64,000 nucleotides of DNA from Rhipicephalus microplus (GCF_043290135.1 NC_134710.1:135988155-136052154); one strand, 5' to 3'. Positions 1 to 11,420 are shown, numbered from the stretch's first letter. Translations and numbers: made by a program. The notes: generated by a model not told the origin, from the letters alone.

Positions 1-212
1 GTGAGAAACTCTTGAAGAAGTACTTAGGACCTTACAAAGTACTCAGACGTGTGCGCGACGTGAACTACAAAGTGGTTCCAGACGGAGGCTCACCATCTTC
101 CCAGCGCACGTTACCACGCCCAGAGACTGTACATGTTGTCTGCCTAAAGCATATTTTACACGGTGATGCGAATTTTCTTCGTGTGCCAGTGAACTTTTCA
201 TGTGAACAGTGA
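1..212 (+). mobile_element. Ty3/gypsy polyprotein C-terminal tail (fragment)
   Basis: The window opens inside a plus-strand open frame that ends at the stop at 210-212. Its first residues read EKLLKKYLGPYKVLRRV, followed by VNYKVVPD and then RPETVHVVCLK. This is the GPY/F-type tail after the integrase core of Ty3/gypsy Pol, which binds DNA and helps place the integration complex. The rest of the element lies off the left edge, so intactness cannot be judged. No break is seen in the ~70 codons present. Family assignment rests on the LGPYKVLRR and ETVHVVCLK signatures. Confidence 0.75.
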
Positions 213-540
213 ATGCCGTTTATTTCCGATTGCCGGGCCCAGGACACGCTTTCTCTCGTGTGCTAGTTTGTTCAATGTTTGTTTATGTTGCCTACTTCGA
301 CCCACTGCTGTGCACACTTTTGTTTGAGCATCGGGTCGATGCTCTCTTGGGAGGAGCAGTAATGCCACCTGGTGTTCCGTGCCAGTGAACAGTAAGCCAG
401 TTCTGTGCCAGAAGAACGAAGAAGACGAAGACGAGCAACCCATGCCAGTGGAGACGTCCTTCTTCAAGTCTGAGATTTTGACAGTCGTGTCTACTTGTAC
501 GTTTCTTTGAGCTCCTAGCACGTGACAATACCGAGGAGTA
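213..540 (+). mobile_element. Possible 3' end of the same Ty3/gypsy element (PPT and LTR start)
   Basis: Just after the Pol stop there is non-coding sequence with a purine run (TTGGGAGGAG, about 348-357) that could be the polypurine tract preceding the 3' LTR. No second LTR copy is in the window, so the LTR boundaries cannot be fixed. The end near 540 is a guess. Confidence 0.3.
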
Positions 541-1890
541 GGGGTGGCGGAAAAACAAACTGGCCAACAATTTAGTTTGTTTTTTTAGGGAAGCAGAAAC
601 GTCATACACTGCTCCAAATAATTGCCAGTAACTTATTTAGACCTCAGCAATTATACTGGTACTCAGAAGTATGCAGATACAAATGCATCAGTAACTGAAC
701 AAAATGTGCAATATCCCGTGACTCGCACTAATAGCCCCTTCCAAATCCCAATACGCTTTTCTGCAAAGGTGACTTAACCAGCATTCTCTGCACTACGGTT
801 AGAACTAAGGACAAGAAGTTTTTAACCGCTACACCCCCCACTCCTTTCCCCCCTTTCTTTCACTATTGGTTTAGGTGCCACTTCGGCTCACTTGCAAGGC
901 GCACTCGACCAGGTAAAGTAACCATGGTGCACGCCCGTCTGTCCGGCAACACTACCGGATATCTATCGCCAGGACCTTGGGCGGGACGACGCAACATAAA
1001 AAAAAAAAGTGCCACTGCTAAGCCAATCGACGTGGTCGCCGGTGTTCGCCGCACGAGAAAAACGCAGCATATGCTTCTAACTTTAGTTCCTCACAAGCAT
1101 AGCTGTTCAGGCTAGGTATTTCTCGCGAAGCGTCAGTGGCTACAGCAACACATTTCTGTCTTGAAGTTTTGTCGTCCCGCCAATAAGTATCAGTGTAGTG
1201 CCTAGAAATATCTCTAGACACTGTAGTATCAGCTGTGGTCTTCGAATTGATAGGCATGCAGGCTTGTTACTCTATCTGGTAGAGCGCTTCTTGCGAGCGT
1301 AGGGCAGGTGCCTAGAATATTCTAGGCATAATAGGGTCTATGCGCTTCGACCATGGAGGAAGAAAAAACTATGGTTTTCACTGACAGCGCAAACTGCAGG
1401 TGGCCGACATGGCCTGCATTTATTGCCGAAATCAGTGCACCTGATAAAACATGAGGCTGGCTTAGCATTTTTGGCACAGCGTGGTGCAATTTAAGCAAAT
1501 TTCACGGTTTAGGTGCAGCTCGGCACAACAATCGGAAATTGTATCAAATTAGTACAATTGGCCCAGCTGTTGCATCCCTGTAAAACCAAAACACTTATTT
1601 AGTAAAAATGCAAACATAAATCATTGTGCAAACGGCAGAGCTGAGTGATAAAGGCAGCAAGTGATCCTGACTGCCATCCACTGATAGAGTTACAGACTAA
1701 TATGCATTGAAAGTCAATTTCCAGATTTTCACAGCAGACTGCACCACCACACAAGGCCCTGTTTTATACAAGTATTGCACAGGTCACTTTTTATTCAAAG
1801 ACTAGTACTGAAACAACATGGAATCACAACGAGTGACACTTCAGGGTGAACATATGAAATTATGAGCAATACTTATTTGCAGGCTTCATT
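541..1890. other. Unassigned intergenic stretch
   Basis: I see no gene, repeat copy or transposon signature here. Open frames are under 80 codons and unconvincing. The one notable item is a 20-base perfect palindrome at 1309-1328. Confidence 0.5.
1309..1328. repeat. Perfect 20-bp palindrome
   Basis: TGCCTAGAATATTCTAGGCA reads identically on both strands and stops at exactly 20 bases. A related half (GCCTAGAAATATCTCTAG) lies about 110 bases upstream. Function unknown. Confidence 0.8.
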
Positions 1891-1894
1891 TATA

Positions 1895-2113
1895 AAAATG
1901 CTTGATGAACACACAACAATTTATCACAAATATTAGGGTAAGCAGTAGACACAGACTCTTTCTACTATGTTCGTAGAACAGTGTTAAGAAAATTGAGTGA
2001 TCGCAAGGCTCAACAAAAAATGCTTCATGAACACACAACAATTTATCACAAATATTAGGGTAAGCAGTATAAATGCACTTTCTACTATCTCCACAGAACA
2101 GTGTTCACAAAAC
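1895..2113 (+). repeat. ~120-bp minisatellite, left part
   Basis: Units starting around AAATGCTTGATGAACACACA recur at about 1899 and 2021 (period 122) and resume beyond the P element at 4236 and 4353. Each unit ends in the AGAACAGTGTTCACAAAA region. Units are diverged. The P element splits the third unit. Confidence 0.9.
2106..2113. repeat. Target-site duplication, left copy
   Basis: CACAAAAC directly before the P-element end is repeated at 4201-4208 directly after the other end. Eight bases is the length expected for P-element insertion. Removing the element restores a normal minisatellite unit. Confidence 0.92.
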
Positions 2114-4200
2114 CAAGGAGGATACATAAAACTTGCTGAAGTGGAAGGGGCGCTGTGCGAGTGAAGCCAGCCGCCGCCATCTTGCCAGTGGCAAAAAGCG
2201 CACTCAGCGCCATCGCGAGCTTCTGATTTCGTCCGTTCTTGTTTCACCTTGCCGGCGTGTAAAGACAAATGGTTTACAATGGTTGCCTCTTGCGTCGTTT
2301 ACGGATGTGCCAACAGGTTGAAAAAAGCTTGTGGCCTTACATTCCACCTGTACGTACACGAAAACGTCTTCGATATAGCCATTCCGTGCTCGTTACTAAA
2401 GGAAGCTATAGCTGACGCGATCTAAGCACGCAAAACATAACAGTCCGGATTTGTTTTACAGGTTTCCTAAAGATCCCGTAACGCGGAGCCTCTGGGAGTG
2501 GGCCGTTCGCCGTGAGAAGTAGAATGCGAAAGACTGAGATCACTTCGCTCTGTGCACTTCGCGCCAGAGTGCTTTGACCACCTCTTTGACATTGAAGGGA
2601 AGCATGTGAAATGGGTTTATAAAGTGGCATTGAAGGCACTTCAACGTGAAGAAGGGTTGTGGCTCGGAAACAAACTTACGAAAGTCCACGTCCAATGGGA
2701 AAAGCAAGAAAATGAAGGTATGATACGCTGTACAACTGATCGAGTGCCTCAGTTGCAGACGCTTTGGACTTTTGCGAAGAAAAGCTAAAGCTGCCGCAAT
2801 TCAAGGGTTCCAGCACAAGATCTACATTTATTAGAACTTTTGATCGCTTGTTTGACATCTTACACTCCAGGAACCCGCTGGCAAGGTCGTACAAAGCGCC
2901 CCTTCGGCAGGGGAACGAAGCATTCTGGAAGTCGTTTTTTGCGGAGACTCGAGCGTACATAAATGGGCTGAGAGATCCGGCAGTGACAGAAGGACTGAAA
3001 AAAAAAACTGATTCATTGTTTTTGGATACGCATGGCAAGCACGGAAAGAATGTTTGACAGACTTGTCAGTCAGGGTCAGCTGAAATACTTACTGACACAC
3101 AAACTCAGTCAAGACTATGCCGAAAACTTCTTTGAATCAATACGTGGATGAGGCGGCCATAACAACAACCCAAGAGCTTCGCAGTTTATGGCTGCATACA
3201 AGCGTCTATTGGTTCAGACGGAAGTCACGTCTTCAAGTTCTGGACACTGCTCTCAAGATGTTCTCTCCGTATTGAATGCAACGACTCCTGCAGCCATGGT
3301 AGATCCAAGAAGCAATCTCACTGACATGCGCAAGGCCCCAGTCCTGCAGCCCGATGAGCACGACAATACGCATCGCATTGACTAGCCCGAAAGCTTTTCT
3401 GTTTTTGTCAGTTCCCTGGTGCCATACATAGCAGGCTTCATTGTTCGAGAGGTCGAACTGCAACTACCTGTGAAGAGTGCATAGCAGCCATGCACTCAGA
3501 TGAGCTGACACCTTTAATTAAATGTAAGAGGTGAGGTGGTCTTGTTTCACCGTCGCGAGATGTCATTAGCCTCTGTAAAGAAGTCGAGGACTGAGGCGGC
3601 TACAGGCTGAATGTGATTCCATCACAACGGTGAAGTCAAGAGCAAAACACCTCATCCTGAAAGTTCTATGAGCTTCCTCCGAGAAAAACTGGTTCCATAA
3701 ACTAGAGCAGCACGTTCTAGACTTTGATACGCTTGATAATCAGGTTTACAGTTTGTGCAGGCAAGTCGCCGAACAATACGTAAAAGTGAAGATACAACAC
3801 ATGACGAAAGAAAAAAAAAACCTCGAATTGGTCAAAAGTAAGGTGGGACCACTTTTGACAAGGGCAATAATTTTCAACCACCAGAAGGGCACCTAGGTTT
3901 TCAATGATGTGTTTGCTTTAGGCATCGCTATTTGATGCATATGCACTTTAATTGAGTTCTCTACATGCCACTTGGCTGCGTACAAGTCGCAATAAACATT
4001 TAGAACCAGAATTACTTGTTTTCGTTGCTTTATAAACACACAAGTCACTTCACCCGCAGCACGATAAAGCATAAATTTGCAGCGCTCGGCTCTTTTCTGC
4101 CACTGGCAACATGGCTGCCGCACGCTCGGCGCGGCTTCATTCTCTCCCGTAGCGGCGCATTGGCGGCTTCCACTCCAGCAAGTTTTATGTATCCTCCTTG
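2114..4200 (+). mobile_element. P-type (THAP) DNA transposon, complete ends, 2087 bp
   Basis: The ends are inverted repeats: about 34 bases starting CAAGGAGGATACATAAAACT at 2114-2147 and, inverted, at 4167-4200, with one difference in the run I compared. Further subterminal similarity (GCCAGTGGCA stretches) lies inside both ends. An 8-bp duplication flanks the element. It carries a degraded plus-strand P-type transposase. P elements move by cut-and-paste using a THAP-domain transposase. This copy cannot encode a working enzyme, but its ends look intact enough to be used by another source. Confidence 0.93.
2279..3890 (+). pseudogene. P-element / THAP9-like transposase, broken
   Basis: Exon 1 (2279-2349) starts MVASCVVYGCANRLKK, the N-terminal half of a C2CH THAP zinc finger. 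It ends at a plausible donor (GTACGT). An acceptor after TTTGTTTTACAG opens exon 2 at 2462, giving FPKDP in frame, so the 112-bp intron is credible. Soon after comes a stop (about 2519) and frame changes. Later blocks in shifting frames include VHFAPECFD (the Cys of the CxxH pair appears lost), LPQFKGSS, RNPLARSYKAPL, MFDRLVSQGQLKYLLTHKLS, AENFFESIR, QFMAAYKRLLV and YIAGFIVREVELQLP, which I know from P-transposase and THAP9 proteins. Several stops and frameshifts make it non-functional. Confidence 0.9.
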
Positions 4201-4465
4201 CACAAAACTGAGTGGTCCCCAGGCTCAAAAATAAATGCTTGATGAACACACAACTTATCACAAATACTAGGGTAAGCAGTATAAACACACTTTGTACTAT
4301 ATTCGCAGAACAGTGCTCACAAAATTGAGTAGTAGCCAGGCTCAAAAAGAAATGCTTGATGAACACACAACAACTTATCACAAATACTAGGGTAAGCGGT
4401 AAACACAGCCACTTTCTACTATCTTCGTAGAACAGTGTTAAAAAAAAATGAGTGGTCACAAGGCT
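4201..4465 (+). repeat. ~120-bp minisatellite, right part
   Basis: The array resumes exactly at the target duplication CACAAAAC (4201-4208), with units at about 4236 and 4353 (period 117). The minus strand is open across the units because 117 is divisible by three. I do not regard that as a gene. Confidence 0.88.
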
Positions 4466-4570
4466 GGCACACTACGCACATATTTCCACATGATGAAGGA
4501 TATTATTTATAATATATGCGTTATTCATTACTCTTAAGTCAAATGTAGATGAATTTATCACAGTTAATTG

Positions 4571-4610
4571 ATTTGTGGGGTTTAATGTCCCAAAACCACC
4601 ATATGATTTA
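4571..4610 (-). mobile_element. Ruka SINE 3'-end fragment
   Basis: The stretch TGATTTGTGGGGTTTAATGT followed by CCCAAAACCACCATATGAT matches the 3' end of the fuller Ruka copies at 32826 and 39441, inverted. Only about 40 bases remain. Confidence 0.75.
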
Positions 4611-4651
4611 TCACAGTTAAACAGCATCAAAACCAATTCGCCACAAAACTT

Positions 4652-4808
4652 TCACTCTCTGGCATCATTCTCGGCAAATTTAACCTTGACAAGATAAACC
4701 AACTTCACCTGGTTGATGTTGTACACAATGTATTCATTGTACAAAAGGGATAAATCTGAACGGTCCTGCTTCACCAGCTTCCCACAAGCCATCACGACAC
4801 CATTCGAC
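4652..4808 (-). CDS. PARP1: PARP1-like gene, last coding exon (catalytic domain end)
   Basis: Minus-strand exon ending at a TGA stop (4652-4654). The acceptor is strong: TTGTTTTTTCAG precedes position 4808. The protein reads SNGVVMACGKLV, then SLLYNEYIVYNINQVKL and VKVKF. This is the final segment of the PARP ADP-ribosyltransferase fold, and its NEYIVY block supplies the catalytic glutamate that permits polymer elongation. One base completes the split codon left by the exon at 21354-21476 (phase 2). The exon shows no break. Poly(ADP-ribose) polymerase 1 is a nuclear enzyme that uses NAD+ to modify proteins at DNA breaks. PARP2 is less likely because the upstream exon has NFAGILS rather than NWVGILS. 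Confidence 0.9.
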
Positions 4809-4811
4809 CTG

Positions 4812-5424
4812 AAAAAACAAAGCAATAGCATACACTGAATGTTCATTCTCGCAGAAGAAATGGGAAGCTTAACAGATTCTTGGCCACAGCGGCTGTATTT
4901 CTGTGAAAGCAAAGTGCAAAAATGCCCATCTTCTTAGATTTAGAAGCACGTAAAGAAACCCTGGTGGCTGAAATTAGTCCACAGCTCCCCCATATGGCAC
5001 TCCTATTAAATTGTGACACCAGTAAGTAAAATCTCAATGTTTATATTATAATAATTTAAAAATGAAATCAATAATAACTTTTCAAAATGGTAAGATGCAC
5101 AGTTTTGTTTCTTAACTAGCACTATAACAGCTCATACAATTTTTTGGTCTTCAGCTTTTTTTGAAAGCCTCCATCTTATTTATATCCTGTATTGACTACA
5201 TAATTCTTGTCGGCATGGAAAAATTCTGCATATGGCTTGCAACTAACTAATGAAGTCGTTCTTCCCACCTGTTACTGCATTCTTAAAGCAACCACAGGGG
5301 TGCAAATGAATGTATTAAAGGAGCAGTGACACGAACTATGCACATGTTACAATTGTTGCATCAACACGTAGTCATCGATCCTCTAGTATTGATTCCATTC
5401 TAATAATGCAACAGAGGGACGAAT
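4812..5424. other. Intron, AT-rich, nothing firm
   Basis: Start of the ~16.5-kb PARP-like intron on the minus strand. At about 4956-5015 there is a weak match to the inverted tail of a Ruka-type SINE (CTGGTGGCTGAAATTAGTCC), too decayed to assign. The rest is AT-rich with no recognisable feature. Confidence 0.4.
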
Positions 5425-5620
5425 TAACCCTTTGCTGAAGGATGTCGCTAATTCACGACATACTGAAAAACTTCGAGCAAGTAAGTCATGAAATGCGTGC
5501 CACCTTTACTGCCGGCTGCCAAGTATTCACGAGGCAGATTTTTCGGCTTTCAGCATGAAAAATCTAGCGCGGTCTCGTCCAAGGTACTTCAAGCTAGAAC
5601 CAATTGTTTTGATGCTCATG
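5425..5620 (+). repeat. Dispersed repeat, copy 1
   Basis: Words such as CAGCATGAAAAATCTAGCGC, AAGTATTCACGA and CAATTGTTTTG recur in the same order and orientation at about 63816-64000. The two copies are diverged. No coding content is apparent. Confidence 0.75.
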
Positions 5621-6026
5621 GCGGAGAGCACCAAGCGCGTGCAACAACTCTCACTCTTTCGTTTTTTTTTTCTCCCCTTGGCGACGTAACTTCTATCTTC
5701 AATAATTTTTTTATTTGGTGTGTGCACACTCAAGAGGAGGCACACAACATGTTACGTAGTTCTGAAGTACGTTCTTTGTTGCAAGGTTCTCAGTTATGTG
5801 GCATATGGAGAATTTGTGAGATACGCAAAAGTATGTATCAAAGTTGAATTTCAGATAACTTGACTGCAGAATCATTAAAAGGTTGCTACTTAAAGCTGGA
5901 AAATGAAAACAATTTTTTATTTTGCACGACGGTTTCATAATTCATGCATAAAAGGGTATGTAATATCGATCAGTATGACCAGTAGCAAGCCCAATTTAAA
6001 ACGGCTGCAAAGCCCGCCAATTTCAA

Positions 6027-6683
6027 TGACGATAGTCTTTCTTGGGGACCTTCGACAAAAAAATTTTGGCTATCTGTACATTTGTCTGTTTGTCCGCCCT
6101 AACGATGCCTCAAACGGCTAACCCCATCCGCATTGCCCACCAATATTGCTCAAGGTTTAGCGTTCATAGTTGTGCAACTGTCTATTAAAAAGCAATAATT
6201 GCCCATATCTCAGGTGCCACAACAACTCTTCGATGTTTTCTATGTCTGTCTTTATACTAGAAGAGGCACACACAAGTAATTCCAAGGAATGTAGCATTTA
6301 ATCACGCTGCGCTGACAGTGCAACACGATGCTCAAAAAGGTGTTTCTAATGCTTTGCTACGACATCACGGTGGTGGCACCTGCCCGTCGCTTTGCGTTCT
6401 ACACCTTATCGCCTCCGAGACTGGCGCGCATTTTTCTCCGCGGGCTGCACGCCTTCGTTTTCGAAGATAACTGCCAGATGGCACTTGTGTCTAACGTACC
6501 TAGATGCGCTCGTTCGCCTCCGCCAAACGCTTGAGGCACTCTAATGCAGCGCCTGCAGAATACCATTCACCAATTTTCTTGCGCAGAACATCAAACAAAC
6601 GTTTCGTTCACTCTCTCTAGATGCAAGACTATCGTCTTTCGATGACATTTACAGAGTAACATATCGATTCGGGCCAATTCTTT
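6027..6683 (+). repeat. ~670-bp repeat family, copy A
   Basis: It starts near GACGATAGTCTTTCTTGGGG and ends near GATTCGGGCCAATTC. It shares ordered blocks with copies at 7164-7841 (inverted), 10768-11420 and 11421-12108. The short open frame kept in the other copies is disrupted here. The family is unknown to me. A 15-base word at the 5' end (AAAGACGATAGTCTT in the consensus) recurs inverted about 60 bases before the 3' end. Confidence 0.85.
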
Positions 6684-7163
6684 AGCCCTGCAAGCGCTGC
6701 TAAGTGGTCACCTCCCGCAGTCCCGTCTGATCACATGGCCACACGAGATGGTGATGCGATCTTCAGTTGACCAATCGTCTGCATGGTGCGCACATATATA
6801 GGCATGTCTTTGCCACTCACACTGTCGTTGTCGCCGTCATCAGTGCCCTCAAGCGACGATGAAAACACTGAGGAATATGGAATCGCGGTGATTCGCGGCA
6901 TGGCAAAATCATTTTCAGTTCAATTCTTTTCTGAGTAGTGATTCTGAAATCGACACCGGATTGAGGAGCGATGAGGCAGCTGGAGAAATACGCCTGGGCC
7001 ACGATAGTTGTTAAGGCATTCGAATCCTGCGTGCATGTTACATGCTTGCGATGACCGTAACTTCAAGTTATCACATTCGCAATTATGACTCTACGACAAA
7101 TCAACCAGGTGCCACATATAAAACACTCGATTTGTACGAGCGCGTTGCACGAAGCAAACAAAA
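6684..7163. other. Spacer between inverted repeat copies A and B
   Basis: There is no gene. A TATA-like word (ACATATATAGGCATG, about 6790) followed by CACTCACACTGTCGTTGTCG resembles an LTR or promoter start, but nothing downstream supports a transcript. Confidence 0.3.
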
Positions 7164-7841
7164 AAATTGGCCCCGTATCTGCATGCAATCTGTAAAACTT
7201 TTAAATGTCGCCAAAAGACGATTGTCTTGCATGTGGAGAGAGTGAACAAAACATTTATTTGATGTTCTGTGCAAGAAAATCGGTGATTGGCATTCCGGAG
7301 CCGCACTTCCGGAGGCGGTGCGCTAGTGCACTTCGAGCGTGCAGCGGAGGCGAACGAGCGCATCAAGGAGACATGAGCTCCACCTATCAGTTTCTTTTGG
7401 AAAACAAAGCGCGTGGCTGTGCGCGCCTGTCTCAGAGATGATAAGGTGTAGAACGCGAAGCGACGGGTAGGTGCCACCACCATTTCGTCTTAGCAAAGCG
7501 TTGGAAACACTCTCCGTTCCATGCAAACGTTGCATGGTAATCGCAGCGTGATAAGCGCTATGGTCCTTAAAGTTACTTATGTATGCATTTTCTAGAAAGA
7601 GGTGCATATACAGAATATATGCGTGTTTTTATGGTGCCCCAGACATGCGCAATAAGTGCTCTTTAATTGACAATTGCACAAGCATGAACGCTCAACCTTG
7701 AGCTACCTTGGTGGTTGCTGCGGATGGGGTCGGCCGTTTCAAGTGCCCGATGCCGGTAAGCATGGACAAATAGACAAATGTACAGGCAGACAGACCAAAA
7801 TTTTTGCGCCGAAAGTTCCCAAGAAAGACTATCGTCTCTAA
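7164..7841 (-). repeat. ~670-bp repeat family, copy B (inverted)
   Basis: Minus-strand copy running from GACGATAGTCTTTCTTGGG (near 7841) to TACGGGGCCAATTTTT (near 7164). Together with copy A it forms a loose inverted pair with a ~480-base spacer. It keeps an open frame (7323-7607, starting MHLFLENAYISNFKD) whose protein is alignable to the frames in copies C and D. Confidence 0.87.
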
Positions 7842-7995
7842 AAAAGCAAGTGAAGTCGTTGCTCGGCAGCCAGGTGTCACCACCAGATGGTACCACATGT
7901 AGGCACCATGATGACAATAAAATTGACGACGTCAACGCTGCTCACTCATAGTCACTCGATTTCTGAGGCGTGGCCTAGGGGTTTGCTGAATATAG

Positions 7996-8150
7996 ATATG
8001 TGGGGTTTAACGACCCAAAACCACCATATGATTATGAGAGACGCCGTAGTGGAGGGCTCCGGAAATTTCGACCACCTGAGGTTCTTTAATGTGCGCCCAA
8101 ATTTGAGCACACGGGCCTACAACATTTCTGCCTGCATCGGAAATGCAGCC
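7996..8150 (-). mobile_element. Ruka SINE, head-truncated copy
   Basis: Inverted Ruka body: GATATGTGGGGTTTAACGA, ATTATGAGAGACGCCGTAGT, GGAGGGCTCCGGAAATTTCG, GAGCACACGGGCCTACAACA. The tRNA-like head is missing, and the copy fades out after the CGGAAATGCAGCC block. Confidence 0.88.
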
Positions 8151-8159
8151 TTTTTTTGC

Positions 8160-8920
8160 AGGCTTTCTTTTTCTCGCGGCACATTGAGGCTAATTATGGA
8201 GAAGGCAATGCTATGTTAGCTCGATCAGGTTCTCATGTTTTATTCTTGGGCGCGAATCTCAAGCGTCCTTCCTTTATCGTGGTTCGAAGAGCTCACACTT
8301 AGAGTACAGAGAAGCAGGGTACGTCTACTCATTCAAAAACACGCTTTGTTTTTTTTCAGCTGTCACTCAGCTTTTAGTTCACTGCTCTCACGTGTTTTCA
8401 AACTTTCTGCAGCCACATGGAACACGTTGTGATTTACATGCTTTGTATAGAGAATACAGAAAACTCCGAAGAAGTGTGATTACACCTAATAGTTCCGAAG
8501 ACTTGCATCATTTGGTAACCTGTTGGAATACTTGCAGATCAGTGTCTGAGCGTGACCCCGCATGTGATGCAACAGTTTCACTGTACTTAATAACAAATCA
8601 ATACGGCATCAAATGTTTAAGCTGGCAAATTTCCTGCTCACGAACACATATTTCTCAATAAAAAATTGAATGGCACACCTATCGCCAGTGAAACGCCGAT
8701 TTAAAACTGTACTTATCAAGAGCCAGCCAAATGTGTGCCCTGTGACCAGAGATTTATATCTGCACAGTCAATGAGCTGATTTTCAGTGGTTCTACTAGAA
8801 TACTGCTGTCACGCCATTCCCTTATCTGCACTCGTCCGTCATGCGTTCGGGATTTCGATTGGCTTGCGATACGTGTTAAACATGTAGAAATATCAAGCGC
8901 CGGACAAAAGTCTGTCATCC
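8160..8920. other. Unassigned intronic stretch
   Basis: The longest open frame (8392-8661, 89 codons) has no motif I recognise. No repeats are apparent. Confidence 0.35.
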
Positions 8921-8926
8921 ACTAAA

Positions 8927-9976
8927 ATGACGCCTCGGGTTTTCATTGAAGATTGGCGATACATCGCCAGACTTTTTGTGGAAGGTGTCCCGCAGAGAGT
9001 GATTGATATGTGGGGTTCAACATCCGAAAACCACTAATGATTATGAGAGACGCCTAGTGGAGGGCTCTGGAAATTTCGACTACCAGGGGTTCTTTAACGT
9101 GCACCCAAATCTGAGCACACGGGCCTACAGCATTTTCGCCTCCATTGAAAATGCAGTCGCCACAGCCGGGATCAGCAGAGGAGGGTGTGGCGGCCCTTGA
9201 ATTCGAGGTAACCCATACGTTCACTTTTCATGGTGTTAATCCTACAATGTCTATATAGAAACAAATGCACTGCAAATAACAGAACATCCACAGATAATTC
9301 CTCATTAGCAGCACATTAAATACACATGTTTTAAGTTTTTCACACAGCGTGTCACACACATTCTTCGCATGACGGTTTAAAGCACACTACAGTGTTAAGC
9401 AAAATGTGCATAACCAATTCCCAAATCAATTTTTTAGACCTTTAGCCCATTCTGGTTCTTTTAAAATTGTGGGTACTACTTTGATTATACTCACGAGTGT
9501 CCTCTCAAGTGGCTGAGTTCAGTGTCCGTGTGGGGTTCTATAAGCAAAGATGGGCTAGGGTCACTTGTCCGAATTGATGGCAAATTCACAGCCCCAACTA
9601 CAGTTCCCTGCTACAAGACAACATGCTTCCATATGCCCTGGACGGACTTTTCTCCGACGGCTGCTTCATCTTCCAGCAGGACAAAAGCCGCGTTTACATT
9701 AAGCGACCGTCATGTTTGAAGACCTTGGTGTACGCACCTTGTCGTGGCCTCCTTGTGGCGCACGCAAACCCGATCGAGAATGTGTGGGCTCGAATGAAGT
9801 GGGGTCTGCACAGGCACAACTTGACCAGGGCAACGTCGTATGCACTGTGGAATGCGATTCAAGAAGAGCGGGAGGCCCTTCGGTCGAACGATGATTATGT
9901 CGCCTTGTTACACAAATCTATGCCAAGAAGGATGTCGGAAATAATTTCCGTGAATGACCACTTCGCGCACCAATAA
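8927..9976 (+). pseudogene. Tc1-like transposase, fragment split by a Ruka SINE
   Basis: At 8927 the frame MTPRVFIEDWRYIARLF continues into VEGVPQR, the first helix region of a Tc1-like DNA-binding domain. It stops where a Ruka SINE starts at 9001. The middle of the transposase is not visible. The catalytic half resumes near 9510 (VSVWGSISKDGLG, VRIDGKF) and continues as LPYALDG, DGCFIFQQD (second catalytic Asp) and NPIENVWARMK (third catalytic acid, Glu), ending MPRRMSEII and a stop near 9976. A frameshift lies between the FQQD and WPPCG blocks. Tc1 transposases cut and paste at TA sites. This one is dead, though its D and E residues survive. Confidence 0.87.
9001..9180 (-). mobile_element. 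Ruka SINE inside Tc1-like remnant
   Basis: Inverted Ruka body beginning GATTGATATGTGGGGTTC, with GAGAGACGCCTAGTGGAGGG and GCACACGGGCCTACAGCA. It degenerates before the tRNA-like head. It sits right after the Tc1-like N-terminal coding block. Confidence 0.85.
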
Positions 9977-10570
9977 ATTTTTGTTACAAAGGGAGTGAAG
10001 GGAGCAGAGGTGATAAGTTTCGCCATTGCTATTTTTCGCTCGCCGTCAGTTGCTTTTTTTTTTGTGCTTTGAAGGCCAACCAATGACCTCGCCTATTACA
10101 GCAATCGTTTTTTTTTTCTCTCTAATCCATTCACCTCTTTTGTTGCATGTGCAAAATGATCTGCTTGCATCTTGTTATATTATATTAATAAACTGAAACA
10201 TTCTTTACGCTCAACGCCATTTCGTTTTCGATGCCCTCTTTTGTGTTTCACTACCACATGGTACGCTTTAAATAAAATGAACGTGCAGAGAAGAGAATTA
10301 ATGACATGTGTGGCACCAGTTTGCCACTGAGACAAGATATGGTATCTCTTTAATTGGGGCACAGCGAGTCGCGTACACTTCACCGCCACCGTGCCCCTGT
10401 TGAACTGAGCGCGTCACGAAATGAAGAAAGCGACGCCTAGCACGAAACACTACATGTAATCACTGGTACGCTGCAACAGAGTAAAGAGACAGACTCCACG
10501 TCAGATGGCACCGAGATGCAGCTTTATCGGATTGCGGTCGTCGCTCGCACGTTCAGACATTTTGTCTACG
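9977..10570. other. Unassigned stretch after Tc1-like remnant
   Basis: No gene or repeat copy is recognised. It presumably includes the remnant's 3' flank, but I could not pair a terminal inverted repeat. Confidence 0.35.
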
Positions 10571-10571
10571 G

Positions 10572-10767
10572 GTGTACACCCGCCCATTTCTTTAACCTGA
10601 ACTGCGAGGGTCGACAGCCAAGCTGATCAGCACCACAGAGCAGAGCGCAACATTGAAATGAACGTTACACATGCACATGCGCGCTTTGAGCAATTCTGGG
10701 TAGCTGCTAGGCTTTTCTGGGAACCGGACACCACGCCCGCTTTCTATGAGCACCGCTGTCATTTTTT
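10572..10767 (+). repeat. Left TIR, outer part
   Basis: Pairs inverted with about 13893-14097. It ends at the T-rich junction with repeat copy C. Confidence 0.82.
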
Positions 10768-11420
10768 AAAGACAATAGTCTTTCTTGGGGACCTTCGACG
10801 CAAAAAATTTGGTCTGTCTGTACATTTGTCTGTTTGTTCACTCTTAACGGTATTGGGTGCTTGAACCGCGCCCACCAATGTTGCTCAAGATAAAGCGTTC
10901 ATGCTTGTGCAATTGTCAATTAAAAAGCAATTATTGTGCATGTCTGGGGCACCATAACAATGCGTATATATTCTGTATGTGCGTCTTTTACCAGAAAAGG
11001 CATGCATAAGTAATTTTAAAGACCATAGCGATTATCACGCTGTGCTGACCATGCAACGCTTCCACGGAACGGGGAGTGTTTCCAACGCTTTGCTAAGAGG
11101 AGACGGTGGAGGCACCTACCCCTCGCCTTGCGTTCTACATTTTATCACCTCCCAGATGGGCGTGCACACTCGTCTCAGAGGCACGTGCTTTGTTTTCCAA
11201 AAAAACTGCCAGATGGCGCTCATGTCTCAAGTGTGACGCGATTTGATGCATTCGTTCGGCTCCGTTGCACGCTCTAGGCACTTTAACGCAGCGCCTCCAG
11301 AATACCACTGACCGATTTTCTTGCGCAGAACATCAAATAAATGTCTTGTTCACTCTCTCCATACGCAAGACTATCGTCATTTGACGACATTTGCAGAAAC
11401 ATGCAGATACGGGGCCAATT
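10768..11420 (+). repeat. ~670-bp repeat family, copy C
   Basis: Starts AAAGACAATAGTCTTTCTTG and ends at ATACGGGGCCAATTTTA, where copy D begins head-to-tail. It keeps an 85-codon open frame at 10979-11236 (MRLLPEKACISNFKD..., GGGTYPSPCVLHF). Together with D it interrupts the left TIR of the Tc1-like element. Confidence 0.9.

Noticed and set aside
3893..4459. 188-codon minus-strand open frame
   Set aside because: It crosses the P-element boundary and the minisatellite. It is open because unit length is near a multiple of three, and its peptide repeats mirror the DNA repeats.
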